Origin: JACVRM01 sp046262315
GTDB taxonomy: Bacteria; Actinomycetota; Thermoleophilia; Gaiellales; Gaiellaceae
NCBI GenBank assembly: GCA_046262315.1
Contig: JBHEMZ010000125.1
Location: forward strand, 1-8,536
Reading direction: 5' to 3'
Length of the DNA stretch: 8,536 nt
The notes below the pieces were generated by a model. The model worked only from the letters and a program-made list of their open reading frames with translations, did no database searches and was not told the DNA's origin. Below are positions 1 to 6,099 of this stretch, piece by piece. Both the position numbers and the translations under genes were made by a program. Within the stretch, counting starts at the first letter, position 1; the number at the start of each line of letters is the position of its first letter.

Positions 1-1
1 A

Positions 2-145
2 CAGGTGGCGCTCGAGTCGATCACCAACTTCGACCTGCCACTCACCCAGGGCATCGTCGTCTTCGGCACGGTCGCGATCCTCGTCTTCAACCTCCTCGTC
101 GACATGCTCTACGCCGTCATCGACCCACGCATCAGGCTGGCGTAG
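2..145 (+). CDS. Oligopeptide/dipeptide ABC transporter permease, C-terminal fragment (DppB/OppB type)
   Basis: This is the last 47 codons of a gene that begins before the window; reading frame 2 stays open to a TAG at 143-145. The end, NLLVDMLYAVIDPRIRL, is the hallmark C-terminus of DppB/OppB-type permeases: the last membrane helix (about residues 19-40 of the fragment), a short 'VD.LYA..DPR' motif and a basic tail. In this family the protein is one of two inner-membrane subunits that form the channel for peptides, nickel or similar substrates delivered by a binding protein. Here it is the last gene of its operon, because no related gene follows and a GC hairpin lies 25 bp downstream. The substrate cannot be told from this fragment. 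The family call rests on motif recognition, not on a search. Confidence 0.85.
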   Translation, partial: QVALESITNFDLPLTQGIVVFGTVAILVFNLLVDMLYAVIDPRIRLA

Positions 146-170
146 AGAGGACCCCTCCGCCCGCGGCGAG

Positions 171-196
171 GCGGGGCGGGCTTTGCCCCGCCCCGC
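171..196 (+). terminator. Strong GC hairpin after the permease gene
   Basis: GCGGGGCGGG (171-180) pairs perfectly with CCCGCCCCGC (187-196) around a 6-nt loop, giving 10 G:C pairs. It lies 25 bp after the permease stop and just before the start of the next gene. No T-run follows, so it is not a textbook intrinsic terminator; U-less hairpins are often proposed to serve this role in high-GC Actinobacteria. It is symmetric and could act from either direction. Confidence 0.55.
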
Positions 197-203
197 TGCG
201 GGT

Positions 204-1718
204 ATGCGCACGGCCATGAAGCTGCTCGCCGCCGCTACTCTGGCCGCCCTCGTGCTGGTCGGGGCAGCCTCGGGCGAGCCGCCGCGTCTCATCGTCGGGG
301 TCACCGAGGACGGGCTCAGGTTCGAGCCGGCGGCGGTGGCCCGCGACGCACGGCCCCTCGGGATCGGCGCCGTGCGCATCACGCTCGGCTGGCGCCCTGG
401 GCGGAATCGGCTCACGCCCGAGCAACGCCGCGAGCTCACACGAGCAACAAGCGTGGAGGGCCTTCGAGTCGTGCTGTCGGTGTTCGGCGAGCGTGCCGTG
501 TACGCACCCACGACCCGGGCTGCGCGCGCGCAGTACTGCGACTTCGCGCGTTCCGTGCTCGCCGGCTTCCCTCGCATCGGCGACATCGTCGTTTGGAACG
601 AGCCGAACAAGACCTTCTTCTGGCAACCCCAGTTCGACGCGGCCGGGCGGAGCGCGGCGCCCGCTGCCTACGCCGCGCTTCTCGCCCGCTGCTGGGACGT
701 CCTGCACGCCCAACGCGACGACGTCAACATGCTGGGGTTCTCGACGGCCCCGCGCGGCAACGACGACCCCGATGCGCGGAGCAACATTTCGCATTCACCG
801 GTCCGCTTCATCGAGCGGGTCGGCGCGGCGTACCGGCGGAGCGGCCGCAGCCGGCCGCTCTTCGACACGGTCGCCCACCACGTGCACGGCGCGGACCCCG
901 CCGAGCGGCCGTGGCGACGCCACCCGGGACGCTCGGTCTCTCAGGGCGACTATGCGCGGCTGGTGGCCGCGCTGCAGCGTGCCTTCGCGGGCACCGATCA
1001 GGCGGCGCCGGGCCGCTGCGCCGCCGGTCGCTGCGTCCCGATCTGGTACCTCGAAGCCGGCTTCCAGACGCGTCCGGACGGCGCGAAGGCTCGGCTCTAC
1101 ACGGGCGCCGAGCTCCCCGGCTTGGGCGTTCCCGACGCGACTGGACCCGTCGACCTCGACCCGCTGCCGTCGGAGCGCTCTCCCGCGCCCGACCAGGCGA
1201 GCCAGCTTGTCGGCGCGCTGCGGCTCGCCGCGTGCCAGCCCCACGTGGAGGCGTTCTTCAACTTCCTGCTCTGGGACGAGGCACGGCTCGAGGGCTGGCA
1301 GTCCGGCCTGTACTGGGCAGATCGCACCCCGAAGGCGTCCACGGCGGCCTTCCGGGAGACGGTCGCCGACGTCGAGGCAGGACGAGTCGGTTGCGGGAAG
1401 GTGCGGCGGCAACTGCCGGCGCCAGCCGAGACGCTGGGTGTGCCTGCCGCCACGCCGGCGCCCACGGCGCCCACGACGAGCGCCCCGATCGCGACGCCGA
1501 CATCGGCGGCCACTACGACCGAGCCCACCACGACCGAGCCGACGACCGAGCCCTCCCGTCCCGCGGAGACTCGGAGCGGGGGGCAAACGAGAGCCGAGGA
1601 CCGCGGCTCCGCGGAGGACCGCCGCCTCGTCTTCCTCGCCGCTGCCGTTGCGCTCGCGCTCCTGGCAGCGGCAGGGCTCCTTCGCAGGCGCCGGGGCCGT
1701 CGGGGAATCTCACGCTAG
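204..1718 (+). CDS. Exported, membrane-anchored clan-A-like glycoside hydrolase
   Basis: The 504-residue product looks like an extracytoplasmic TIM-barrel glycosidase. A signal peptide covers about residues 1-24 (MKLL followed by an Ala/Leu-rich core ending in GAASG). The motif WNEPN at residues 131-135 (E133) matches the acid/base strand-4 motif of clan A enzymes (GH5/GH39-like), and IWYLEAGFQT has E284 in the position expected of the strand-7 nucleophile. Residues around 405-460 form a Thr/Pro/Glu linker, and about 475-493 form one hydrophobic helix followed by an Arg-rich end, so the enzyme is probably held on the outer face of the membrane. No LPXTG motif is present. The substrate is unknown. 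The start is uncertain: ATG 204 and ATG 216 both give a signal peptide and neither has a clear Shine-Dalgarno; an upstream TTG at 183 lies inside the hairpin. It may be a pseudo-enzyme of the clan, but both glutamates are present. Confidence 0.78.
   Translation: MRTAMKLLAAATLAALVLVGAASGEPPRLIVGVTEDGLRFEPAAVARDARPLGIGAVRITLGWRPGRNRLTPEQRRELTRATSVEGLRVVLSVFGERAVYAPTTRAARAQYCDFARSVLAGFPRIGDIVVWNEPNKTFFWQPQFDAAGRSAAPAAYAALLARCWDVLHAQRDDVNMLGFSTAPRGNDDPDARSNISHSPVRFIERVGAAYRRSGRSRPLFDTVAHHVHGADPAERPWRRHPGRSVSQGDYARLVAALQRAFAGTDQAAPGRCAAGRCVPIWYLEAGFQTRPDGAKARLYTGAELPGLGVPDATGPVDLDPLPSERSPAPDQASQLVGALRLAACQPHVEAFFNFLLWDEARLEGWQSGLYWADRTPKASTAAFRETVADVEAGRVGCGKVRRQLPAPAETLGVPAATPAPTAPTTSAPIATPTSAATTTEPTTTEPTTEPSRPAETRSGGQTRAEDRGSAEDRRLVFLAAAVALALLAAAGLLRRRRGRRGISR
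1515..1552 (+). repeat. Short in-frame tandem-like repeat in the linker of the glycosidase
   Basis: The 11-mer ACGACCGAGCC occurs three times, at 1515-1525, 1530-1540 and 1542-1552. It encodes the TTEP units of the Thr/Pro/Glu linker. Because the spacing between copies is a multiple of three (15 and 12 nt), slippage here would change linker length without breaking the frame. Confidence 0.7.
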
Positions 1719-1794
1719 ACTCAGACGCGAGCGGCAGGGGCCGAAGCTTCTGCTGTTACCTTTTCGACCCGACCGAACGAAGGACTATCTCGAC

Positions 1795-1956
1795 GTGGCA
1801 ACCGGAGTACGAGTCGCAATCACGCTCGCCTGCGTGGACTGCAAGCGTCGTAACTACCAGTCGAACAAGTCGAAGCGCAATACGCCCGACCGCGTCGAGC
1901 TGAAGAAGTACTGCCGCTGGTGCGGCCGGCACACTGCGCACCGGGAGACCCGCTAG
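1795..1956 (+). CDS. rpmG: 50S ribosomal protein L33
   Basis: This 53-residue basic protein of the large ribosomal subunit starts VATGVRVAITLAC, the usual L33 N-terminus. It has two CxxC pairs (CVDC and CRWC), so it is the zinc-binding C+ form. The length matches the family. The GTG start at 1795 is supported by GAAGGA at 1779-1784, 10 nt upstream; the same frame is open far upstream through the glycosidase gene, but that part is out-of-frame shadow. It is the first gene of the rpmG-secE-nusG block, as in many bacteria, with secE only 3 bp downstream. The 76 bp before it (1719-1794) should hold the promoter, but I could not identify convincing -35/-10 boxes there. Confidence 0.95.
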   Translation: MATGVRVAITLACVDCKRRNYQSNKSKRNTPDRVELKKYCRWCGRHTAHRETR

Positions 1957-1959
1957 GCA

Positions 1960-2295
1960 ATGGCCCGCCCGACCCGACAGCAGCGCCGTGCGCGTCGTGA
2001 GGCGCAGCGCGAGGACGGCGCGCTCGAGCGCGGGCGCCAGCGCCAACCCGTCCACGCAGCCGCCGAGCCCGAAACGCCCCAGACCGGCGCTCCGCCGCGC
2101 CGCCGCGGGGGCGGCTCCGCGCACTTCGTCGTCGAATGCTGGGCCGAGCTCAGGAAGGTCGAGTGGCCGGGCCAGAAGCAAGTGGTCACGGGGGCGGTCG
2201 TCGTCCTGATCGCGTGCACCATCGTCGGCGCATATCTGTGGAGCGTCGACCTCGCCCTCGAGCCGTTCGTCCAGCGCGTCCTGCTGGGCCAGTAG
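1960..2295 (+). CDS. secE: Preprotein translocase subunit SecE
   Basis: SecE clamps SecY in the SecYEG protein-conducting channel of the cytoplasmic membrane. The 111-residue product has the conserved amphipathic segment ELRKVEWPGQKQV (63-75) followed by a single membrane helix at about 76-95, the one-helix form of SecE common in Gram-positive bacteria and Actinobacteria. The first 50 residues are an Arg/Gln/Pro-rich, probably disordered extension, common in actinobacterial SecE. ATG 1960 lies 3 bp after the rpmG stop; GGGAG at 1943-1947 within the end of rpmG is the likely ribosome binding site. No tRNA-Trp gene separates rpmG and secE, unlike in several other lineages. Confidence 0.95.
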   Translation: MARPTRQQRRARREAQREDGALERGRQRQPVHAAAEPETPQTGAPPRRRGGGSAHFVVECWAELRKVEWPGQKQVVTGAVVVLIACTIVGAYLWSVDLALEPFVQRVLLGQ

Positions 2296-2305
2296 CGAGC
2301 CGCCC

Positions 2306-2836
2306 GTGTTCCGCTGGTACGTCATCAACACCTACTCCGGGCATGAGAACAAGGTCAAGGCGAACCTCGAGCACCGCATCGACTCGATGGGCCAGGGGCA
2401 GCGCTTTCGCCGCGTGGTCGTGCCGACGGAGCAGGTGATCGAGACGAAGGACGGGCAGAAGGTGCAGATCGAAAAGCGCGTCTTGCCCGGCTACGTACTC
2501 GTGAACATGGATCTCGACGACGACGCCTGGACAGTCGTGAAGAATACGCCCGGGGTAACCGGTTTCGTGGGCGCGGGCAACAAGCCGATCGCGCTCTCCC
2601 AGCCCGAGGTCGACCGCATCCTGCGCACCGGCGCCGGCACGGCCGAGCGCCAACGCGCGCAGGTCGAATTCGCGCTCGGCGAGTCCGTCAAGGTGACGTC
2701 AGGCCCGCTCTCCGACTTTGACGGCGAGATCGTGGACGTCAACCCAGACCAGCAGAAGCTGAAGGTGCTCGTGGACATCTTCGAACGCCAGGTGCCCGTC
2801 GAGCTTGGCTTCGACCAGGTGAAGAAACTGGACTAG
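2306..2836 (+). CDS. nusG: Transcription termination/antitermination factor NusG
   Basis: NusG binds the clamp of RNA polymerase and modulates elongation, pausing and Rho-dependent termination. The 176-residue product has an NGN domain (about 1-105; note RWYVINTYSGHENKV at 3-17 and LPGYVLVNM at 60-68) and a C-terminal KOW domain (about 124-175, with GPLSDFDGEI at 133-142). It lacks the long acidic N-terminal extension of Streptomyces and Mycobacterium NusG and is close to the size of E. coli NusG. The GTG start at 2306, 10 bp after secE, gives the expected N-terminus, but no clear Shine-Dalgarno precedes it, so translational coupling with secE is likely. Confidence 0.97.
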   Translation: MFRWYVINTYSGHENKVKANLEHRIDSMGQGQRFRRVVVPTEQVIETKDGQKVQIEKRVLPGYVLVNMDLDDDAWTVVKNTPGVTGFVGAGNKPIALSQPEVDRILRTGAGTAERQRAQVEFALGESVKVTSGPLSDFDGEIVDVNPDQQKLKVLVDIFERQVPVELGFDQVKKLD

Positions 2837-2839
2837 GAC

Positions 2840-3265
2840 ATGGCTAAGAAAGTCCTGACACTCATCAAGCTGCAGATCCCCGGCGGGCAGGCGAATCCCG
2901 CGCCGCCGGTCGGCCCTGCGCTGGGCCAGCACGGCGTCAACATCATGGAGTTCTGCAAGACGTTCAACGCTCAGACGGCGCAGGCGAACGGCCGTATCAC
3001 GCCCGTGGAGATCACCGTCTTCGAGGACCGATCGTTCACGTTCATCACAAAGACTCCGCCCGCCGCCGTCCTCATCAAGGAGGCGCTGAACGTAGAAAAG
3101 GGCTCGTCGGAGCCGCACCGCGACAAGATCGGACGCCTGACGCAGGCCCAGGTGCGGCAGATCGCCGAGACGAAGCTCGAAGACCTGAACGCGCGCGACG
3201 TAGAGCAGGCCATGAAGGTCGTGGCGGGCACCGCTCGCTCCATGGGCGTGGAGGTGGAGGCGTGA
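2840..3265 (+). CDS. rplK: 50S ribosomal protein L11
   Basis: L11 binds the GTPase-associated region of 23S rRNA at the base of the L7/L12 stalk. The 141-residue product is full length. The N-terminal domain has KLQIPGGQANPAPPVGPALG at residues 10-29, the proline-rich loop where thiopeptide antibiotics bind together with rRNA, then VNIMEFCKTFN. The rRNA-binding C-terminal domain spans about 70-141. ATG 2840 lies 3 bp after the nusG stop. Its TGA stop is contained in the GTGA that starts rplA, so the two are translationally coupled. Confidence 0.97.
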   Translation: MAKKVLTLIKLQIPGGQANPAPPVGPALGQHGVNIMEFCKTFNAQTAQANGRITPVEITVFEDRSFTFITKTPPAAVLIKEALNVEKGSSEPHRDKIGRLTQAQVRQIAETKLEDLNARDVEQAMKVVAGTARSMGVEVEA

Positions 3266-4026
3266 CCCAGCACGGCAAGCGCTACCGCTCCGCGCGCGAG
3301 GCGATCGACCGCGAGCGGCTCTACTCGCCGCTCGAGGCGATTCGCGCACTCAAGACCTTCGACGACGCCAAGTTCGACGAGACGGTCGAGGTGCACTTCA
3401 ACCTCGGCCTGAACGTCCGCCACGCCGACCAGCAGCTGCGCGGCACGCTCATGCTCCCGCACGGCACCGGCCGGACGATGCGCGTGGCCGTCTTCGCCGA
3501 GGGCGACAAGGCCCGGGAAGCCGAGGAGGCCGGCGCGGATGTGGTCGGCTCGGCCGACCTGGCCCAGCGCATCGAGGAAGGTTTCGACGACTTCGACGTG
3601 GCGATCGCCACTCCCGATCAGATGGGCGTGGTCGGCCGCCTCGGGCGCATCCTAGGCCCGCGCGGGAAGATGCCGAACCCGAAGACCGGCACCGTCACCA
3701 TGGACGTCGCGAAGGCGGTCGCCGACTCGAAGGGCGGCAAGCTCGAGTACCGCACCGACCGTGGCGCCAACGTCCACATGTCGATCGGGAAGAAGAGCTT
3801 CGGCGAGCGCGAGTTGCTCGAGAACTACGCCACTCTCATGGATGAGATCATGCGTGCGAAGCCGGCGGCTTCGAAAGGCCGCTACATCCACGGCGTCACC
3901 CTGACGAGCACCATGGGCCCCGGCATCCACATCGATCCCGCCAGGACGCGCGGCATCGTCGAGGACCTGGCCGAGTCGCCCGACGGCGCTTCGGCCAGCG
4001 AGGAAGCCGCTACAGTACCGGCCTAG
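3262..4026 (+). CDS. rplA: 50S ribosomal protein L1
   Basis: L1 forms the mobile arm near the ribosomal E site and in many bacteria represses its own rplK-rplA mRNA. The 254-residue product has the L1 signature ATPDQMGVVGRLGRILGPRG (116-135) followed by KMPNPKTGTV. The GTG start overlaps the rplK stop by 4 nt (GTGA, 3262-3265) and is preceded by GGAGGTGGAGG at 3250-3260, a strong ribosome binding site. The last 20 or so residues (Ser/Ala/Glu-rich) extend past the usual L1 end, as seen in some Actinobacteria. I did not find a clear L1-binding mimic near rplK. Confidence 0.97.
   Translation: MTQHGKRYRSAREAIDRERLYSPLEAIRALKTFDDAKFDETVEVHFNLGLNVRHADQQLRGTLMLPHGTGRTMRVAVFAEGDKAREAEEAGADVVGSADLAQRIEEGFDDFDVAIATPDQMGVVGRLGRILGPRGKMPNPKTGTVTMDVAKAVADSKGGKLEYRTDRGANVHMSIGKKSFGERELLENYATLMDEIMRAKPAASKGRYIHGVTLTSTMGPGIHIDPARTRGIVEDLAESPDGASASEEAATVPA
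3989..4016 (+). promoter_or_regulatory. Weak candidate promoter for rplJL inside the end of rplA
   Basis: TACAGT at 4011-4016 matches 4 of 6 positions of the sigma-70-type -10 box, including the key A2 and T6. The -35 region (CTTCGG, 3989-3994, 16-nt spacer) is poor. The predicted start near 4023 would place the 5' end just upstream of the L10 leader. This is speculative; rplJL may equally be read through from upstream. Confidence 0.22.
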
Positions 4027-4125
4027 GAACCGAGCGCTAGGTCATCGCCGAAGACCACCGGCAGCCCGCGTGGCAGAAGTCCGGTCGAGGTGAGCTGTGA
4101 AGCGAAGAATCCTTCGTCCTCTCAT

Positions 4126-4144
4126 GGCCCGCCGCAGGCGGGCC
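4126..4144 (+). terminator. Perfect 8-bp GC hairpin at the end of the L10 leader (possible attenuator)
   Basis: GGCCCGCC (4126-4133) and GGCGGGCC (4137-4144) pair perfectly around a GCA loop, 30 nt before the rplJ start. Only a weak T-stretch (CATTT, 4149-4153) follows. It could be an attenuator within the L10 leader or simply its 3' structural arm. Confidence 0.5.
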
Positions 4145-4150
4145 TAGCCA

Positions 4151-4165
4151 TTTCCTGAAAGGAAG
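4151..4165 (+). promoter_or_regulatory. Small hairpin covering the rplJ ribosome binding site
   Basis: TTTCCT (4151-4156) can pair with AGGAAG (4160-4165), with one G:U pair and a GAA loop. The 3' arm is the Shine-Dalgarno sequence of rplJ (AAAGGAAG, 4158-4165, 9 nt before ATG 4175). The hairpin is small, so it could form a switchable ribosome-binding-site block controlled by the leader fold; this is inference from sequence only. Confidence 0.4.
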
Positions 4166-4174
4166 TTAAAGGGA

Positions 4175-4918
4175 ATGGAGAAGGCACAGAAGGAACTTGT
4201 CGTTGCGGATCTGACCGAGCGCCTGCGGCAGTCGCAGACGCTCGTGATCGCGGACTACCGCGGGCTCTCGATGACCGAGATCGACGGCCTGCGCACGGAG
4301 CTCCTCAAGCACGGGGCGCGCCTGAGAGTCGTCAAGAACACGCTGACGCGGCGCGCGGCCGAGGCGGCGGGCGTCGACGCGCTCCTCGCACTGCTCGAGG
4401 GACCGACCGCGATCGCGTTTCTCGAGTCGGACGGCGATCCGGTCGCGGTCGCGAAGGCGCTCTCGGATGCAGCGCGGACGACCCGCATCCTCGCCGTTCG
4501 CGGCGGCCTGCTCGAAGGTCGGCCGATCACGGAGGAGGACGTCGCGAGCCTCGCCAAGCTGCCCCCGCTCGAGATCCTGCGCGGCCAGGTGCTCGGCGCC
4601 ATTCTGGGGCCGCTGCAGGCGATCGCCGGGCTGGTTGCGGCGCCGCTCCAGAACCTCTACGGGCTGATCGACGCCCGCATCGAGCAGCTGGAGCGAGAGG
4701 CCGGCGAGACGGCAACGGCCGCGGAGCCGCAAGCCGACGCGGCACCGGCCGAGACTGCCGAGGAGCCACAGGCTGCGGCCGAGGAACCGCAGGTCGAGGC
4801 AGATTCAGGCGCAGAAGCCGAAATTCCCGCGCCGGAGGCGCAAGCCTCGGGCGCGACTGACGATGAAACCCCCGCGGCGGACGACGAATCGTCCGGCGCA
4901 ACTGAAGAGGAGGAGTAG
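4175..4918 (+). CDS. rplJ: 50S ribosomal protein L10 with long acidic C-terminal tail
   Basis: L10 is the stalk base that carries the L7/L12 dimers. Residues 1-176 form a normal L10: the rRNA-binding domain with VVADLTERLRQSQTLVIADY (9-28), RVVKNTLTRRA (51-61), then the C-terminal helix that holds L12 dimers (about 135-173). Unusually, about 71 further residues (177-247) form a low-complexity tail of Ala, Glu, Pro, Asp, Gln and Ser ending EEEE, where most L10 proteins stop at about 165-180 residues. There is no frameshift: the frame runs on to a TAG 2 bp before rplL, and GAGGAGGAG at the end of the tail also serves as the rplL ribosome binding site. ATG 4175 is supported by AAAGGAAG at 4158-4165. 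Confidence 0.96.
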   Translation: MEKAQKELVVADLTERLRQSQTLVIADYRGLSMTEIDGLRTELLKHGARLRVVKNTLTRRAAEAAGVDALLALLEGPTAIAFLESDGDPVAVAKALSDAARTTRILAVRGGLLEGRPITEEDVASLAKLPPLEILRGQVLGAILGPLQAIAGLVAAPLQNLYGLIDARIEQLEREAGETATAAEPQADAAPAETAEEPQAAAEEPQVEADSGAEAEIPAPEAQASGATDDETPAADDESSGATEEEE

Positions 4919-4920
4919 CG

Positions 4921-5310
4921 ATGGCCAATTCGGTCGACACGATCTTCGAGGAGCTCGGCAAGATGAGCGTCCTCGATCTCGTCGAGCTGAAGAAGAAGAT
5001 CGAGGACGAGTGGGGCATCACCGCCGCAGCGCCGGTCGCGGTCGGCGTCGCCGCTCCGGGCGGCGGGGGCGACGGTGCGGGCGCCGCGGAGGAGGAGCAG
5101 ACGGAGTTCGACGTCGTGCTGACGAAGGCCGGCGGTCAGAAGATCCAGGTGATCAAGGTTGTCCGCGCCGTCACCGGCCTCGGGCTCAAGGAGGCAAAGG
5201 ACCTCGTCGACAGCGCTCCGAAGGCGGTCAAGGAGGCCTTGGCGCGCGAGGAGGCAGACACGATCAAGTCACAGCTCGAGGAAGCGGGCGCCGAGGTCGA
5301 GGTCAAGTAG
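4921..5310 (+). CDS. rplL: 50S ribosomal protein L7/L12
   Basis: L7/L12 is the multicopy stalk protein that recruits and activates translation GTPases. The 129-residue product has the N-terminal dimerisation and L10-binding domain (1-32, SVLDLVELKKKIEDEWGI), an Ala/Gly/Glu hinge (about 33-60) and the C-terminal factor-binding domain (61-129), with the conserved IQVIKVVRAVTGLGLKEAKD at 75-94. ATG 4921 is 2 bp after rplJ and is preceded by GAGGAGGAG. It is the last gene of the operon here, since a strong hairpin follows and rpoB is not next. Confidence 0.97.
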   Translation: MANSVDTIFEELGKMSVLDLVELKKKIEDEWGITAAAPVAVGVAAPGGGGDGAGAAEEEQTEFDVVLTKAGGQKIQVIKVVRAVTGLGLKEAKDLVDSAPKAVKEALAREEADTIKSQLEEAGAEVEVK

Positions 5311-5342
5311 CAACTCGTCCCGGCGGCGACCGTCTGGCTGCA

Positions 5343-5368
5343 CGAGGGCCCGCACCCGCGGGCCCTCG
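5343..5368 (+). terminator. Operon-closing hairpin after rplL
   Basis: CGAGGGCCCGC (5343-5353) pairs perfectly with GCGGGCCCTCG (5358-5368) around an ACCC loop, giving an 11-bp stem 32 bp after the rplL stop. No T-run follows, like the hairpin at 171-196. By position it is the likely terminator of the ribosomal protein operon. Confidence 0.65.
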
Positions 5369-5417
5369 CCGCTCAGGGCGCGGTAAGGCAGCAGACGCGA
5401 TGGGCGGGCGTCGGTTC

Positions 5418-5446
5418 TTGACTGAGGCACGGCGAAGGGTCACGAT
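5418..5446 (+). promoter_or_regulatory. Candidate sigma-70-type promoter for the hypothetical gene at 5470
   Basis: TTGACT (5418-5423) matches 5 of 6 bases of the -35 box, and CACGAT (5441-5446) lies at the ideal 17-nt spacing and keeps the key A2, A5 and T6 of the -10 box. The predicted start, near 5453, would leave a leader of about 17 nt before ATG 5470. It sits just after the rplL hairpin, consistent with an independent unit. Confidence 0.42.
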
Positions 5447-5469
5447 GTGGCCTCCCCGAGCGTCGCCTG

Positions 5470-6099
5470 ATGGAAAACTCGCTCACCGCTTCACACAGGG
5501 TGCCTCGCGCTGGCGGACGCCGCCGCTTCCTCGTTGTTCTTGCGGCCCTGGGGCTCGCGGTCGCCGTGGCGGGAATCTTCACGCGCGTGTCGGACAGTTC
5601 CCGCGGCTTCGATACTGTCTCGTCTAGGGGCACCCGGGTGTCGCCGGAGAACTACGGCTTCGAGGGCGTCCCGGTCGAGGGCGGCACTGGCATGTATCTG
5701 ATGGGCAGCAAGGGAGGGCGTGAATTCTTCCGTCTCGATGGGGCGGAGGGGCCGTGTTTCGGAACGGGGCGCATCGGCCGCGGCCCGACCAACCTCTACT
5801 GCCGGGCCGGGCACGCCGACGGTTTTCCGTCGGTCAAGGCGCCGATCATCGCCGCTCCTGCGGTCGAGGTCGCAGGCCCGCCGGGAACGCCGCTCGATGA
5901 GGCACGCATCCTGTCATTCGAAGGCTTTGCCGCGGACGGCATCGCCCGAATCGAGCTCGTTCAGGACGATCGCGTGCTTGCAGCAGACGCCGTCGAAGAC
6001 AATATGTACTCGCTCGACGTCGCCGGCAAAGAGGTGAGCGGCACCAGGGTCGTCGCACGGGACGAAGACGGCGACATCGTGTACGAGCAGGCGTACTAG
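5470..6099 (+). CDS. Hypothetical membrane-anchored extracytoplasmic protein
   Basis: I do not recognise a function. The 209-residue product has a basic N-terminus, one hydrophobic helix at about 20-37 (FLVVLAALGLAVAVAGIF) and then an extracytoplasmic domain, so it is probably a type II membrane protein or is secreted. The domain contains two Cys (C96 in GPCFGTG and C111 in LYCRAG) that could form a disulfide, and the C-terminal part (about 146-209) alternates short hydrophobic and acidic stretches as a beta-sandwich would. Proteins of this general look are common in Thermoleophilia genomes, as far as I recall. ATG 5470 is the first start after an in-frame TGA at 5419; no strong Shine-Dalgarno is visible. 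It has its own likely promoter and ends in a 4-bp overlap with the convergent gene. Confidence 0.75.
   Translation: MENSLTASHRVPRAGGRRRFLVVLAALGLAVAVAGIFTRVSDSSRGFDTVSSRGTRVSPENYGFEGVPVEGGTGMYLMGSKGGREFFRLDGAEGPCFGTGRIGRGPTNLYCRAGHADGFPSVKAPIIAAPAVEVAGPPGTPLDEARILSFEGFAADGIARIELVQDDRVLAADAVEDNMYSLDVAGKEVSGTRVVARDEDGDIVYEQAY

Larger units (their letters stand above)
4027..4174 (+). promoter_or_regulatory. Ribosomal protein L10 leader (cis-regulatory RNA) of rplJL
   Basis: The 148-nt gap between rplA and rplJ holds a structured leader in the place where L10 leaders lie. Visible stems are ACCGG (4057-4061) with CCGGT (4081-4085), enclosing GCC (4064-4066) with GGC (4072-4074); the asymmetric AGAAGT side between them resembles a kink-turn, the motif L10(L12)4 binds. 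A second arm is GAGG (4087-4090) with CCTC (4118-4121), capped by CGAAG/CTTCG (4103-4107/4112-4116). The 5' segment GCCGAAGACC (4047-4056) resembles actinobacterial L10 leaders. The known role of the family is autogenous repression of rplJL by excess L10. Identity is from position and structure; a covariance search would settle it. Confidence 0.75.

Noticed and set aside
183..203. TTG start at 183 for the glycosidase
   Set aside because: It lies in the terminator hairpin, has no ribosome binding site and adds residues in front of a good signal peptide; ATG 204 or 216 is more likely.
1719..1794. Promoter for rpmG, for example TAGACT at 1716-1721
   Set aside because: TAGACT resembles a -10 box but no acceptable -35 lies 16-18 nt upstream; not enough to call.
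493..1956. Single frame joining the glycosidase region to rpmG
   Set aside because: Only the last 53 codons, from GTG 1795 with a good ribosome binding site, look like a protein (L33). The upstream part is Arg/Ser/Pro-rich noise in a different frame from the real glycosidase.
1957..2305. tRNA-Trp gene expected near rpmG/secE in some lineages
   Set aside because: rpmG and secE are 3 bp apart and secE and nusG 10 bp apart, so there is no room for one, and no cloverleaf was seen in the other gaps.
4863..5627. + strand frame overlapping rplJ end and rplL
   Set aside because: Arg/Gly-rich frame-shifted reading of rplL and the following spacer; rplL in the other frame is unmistakable.
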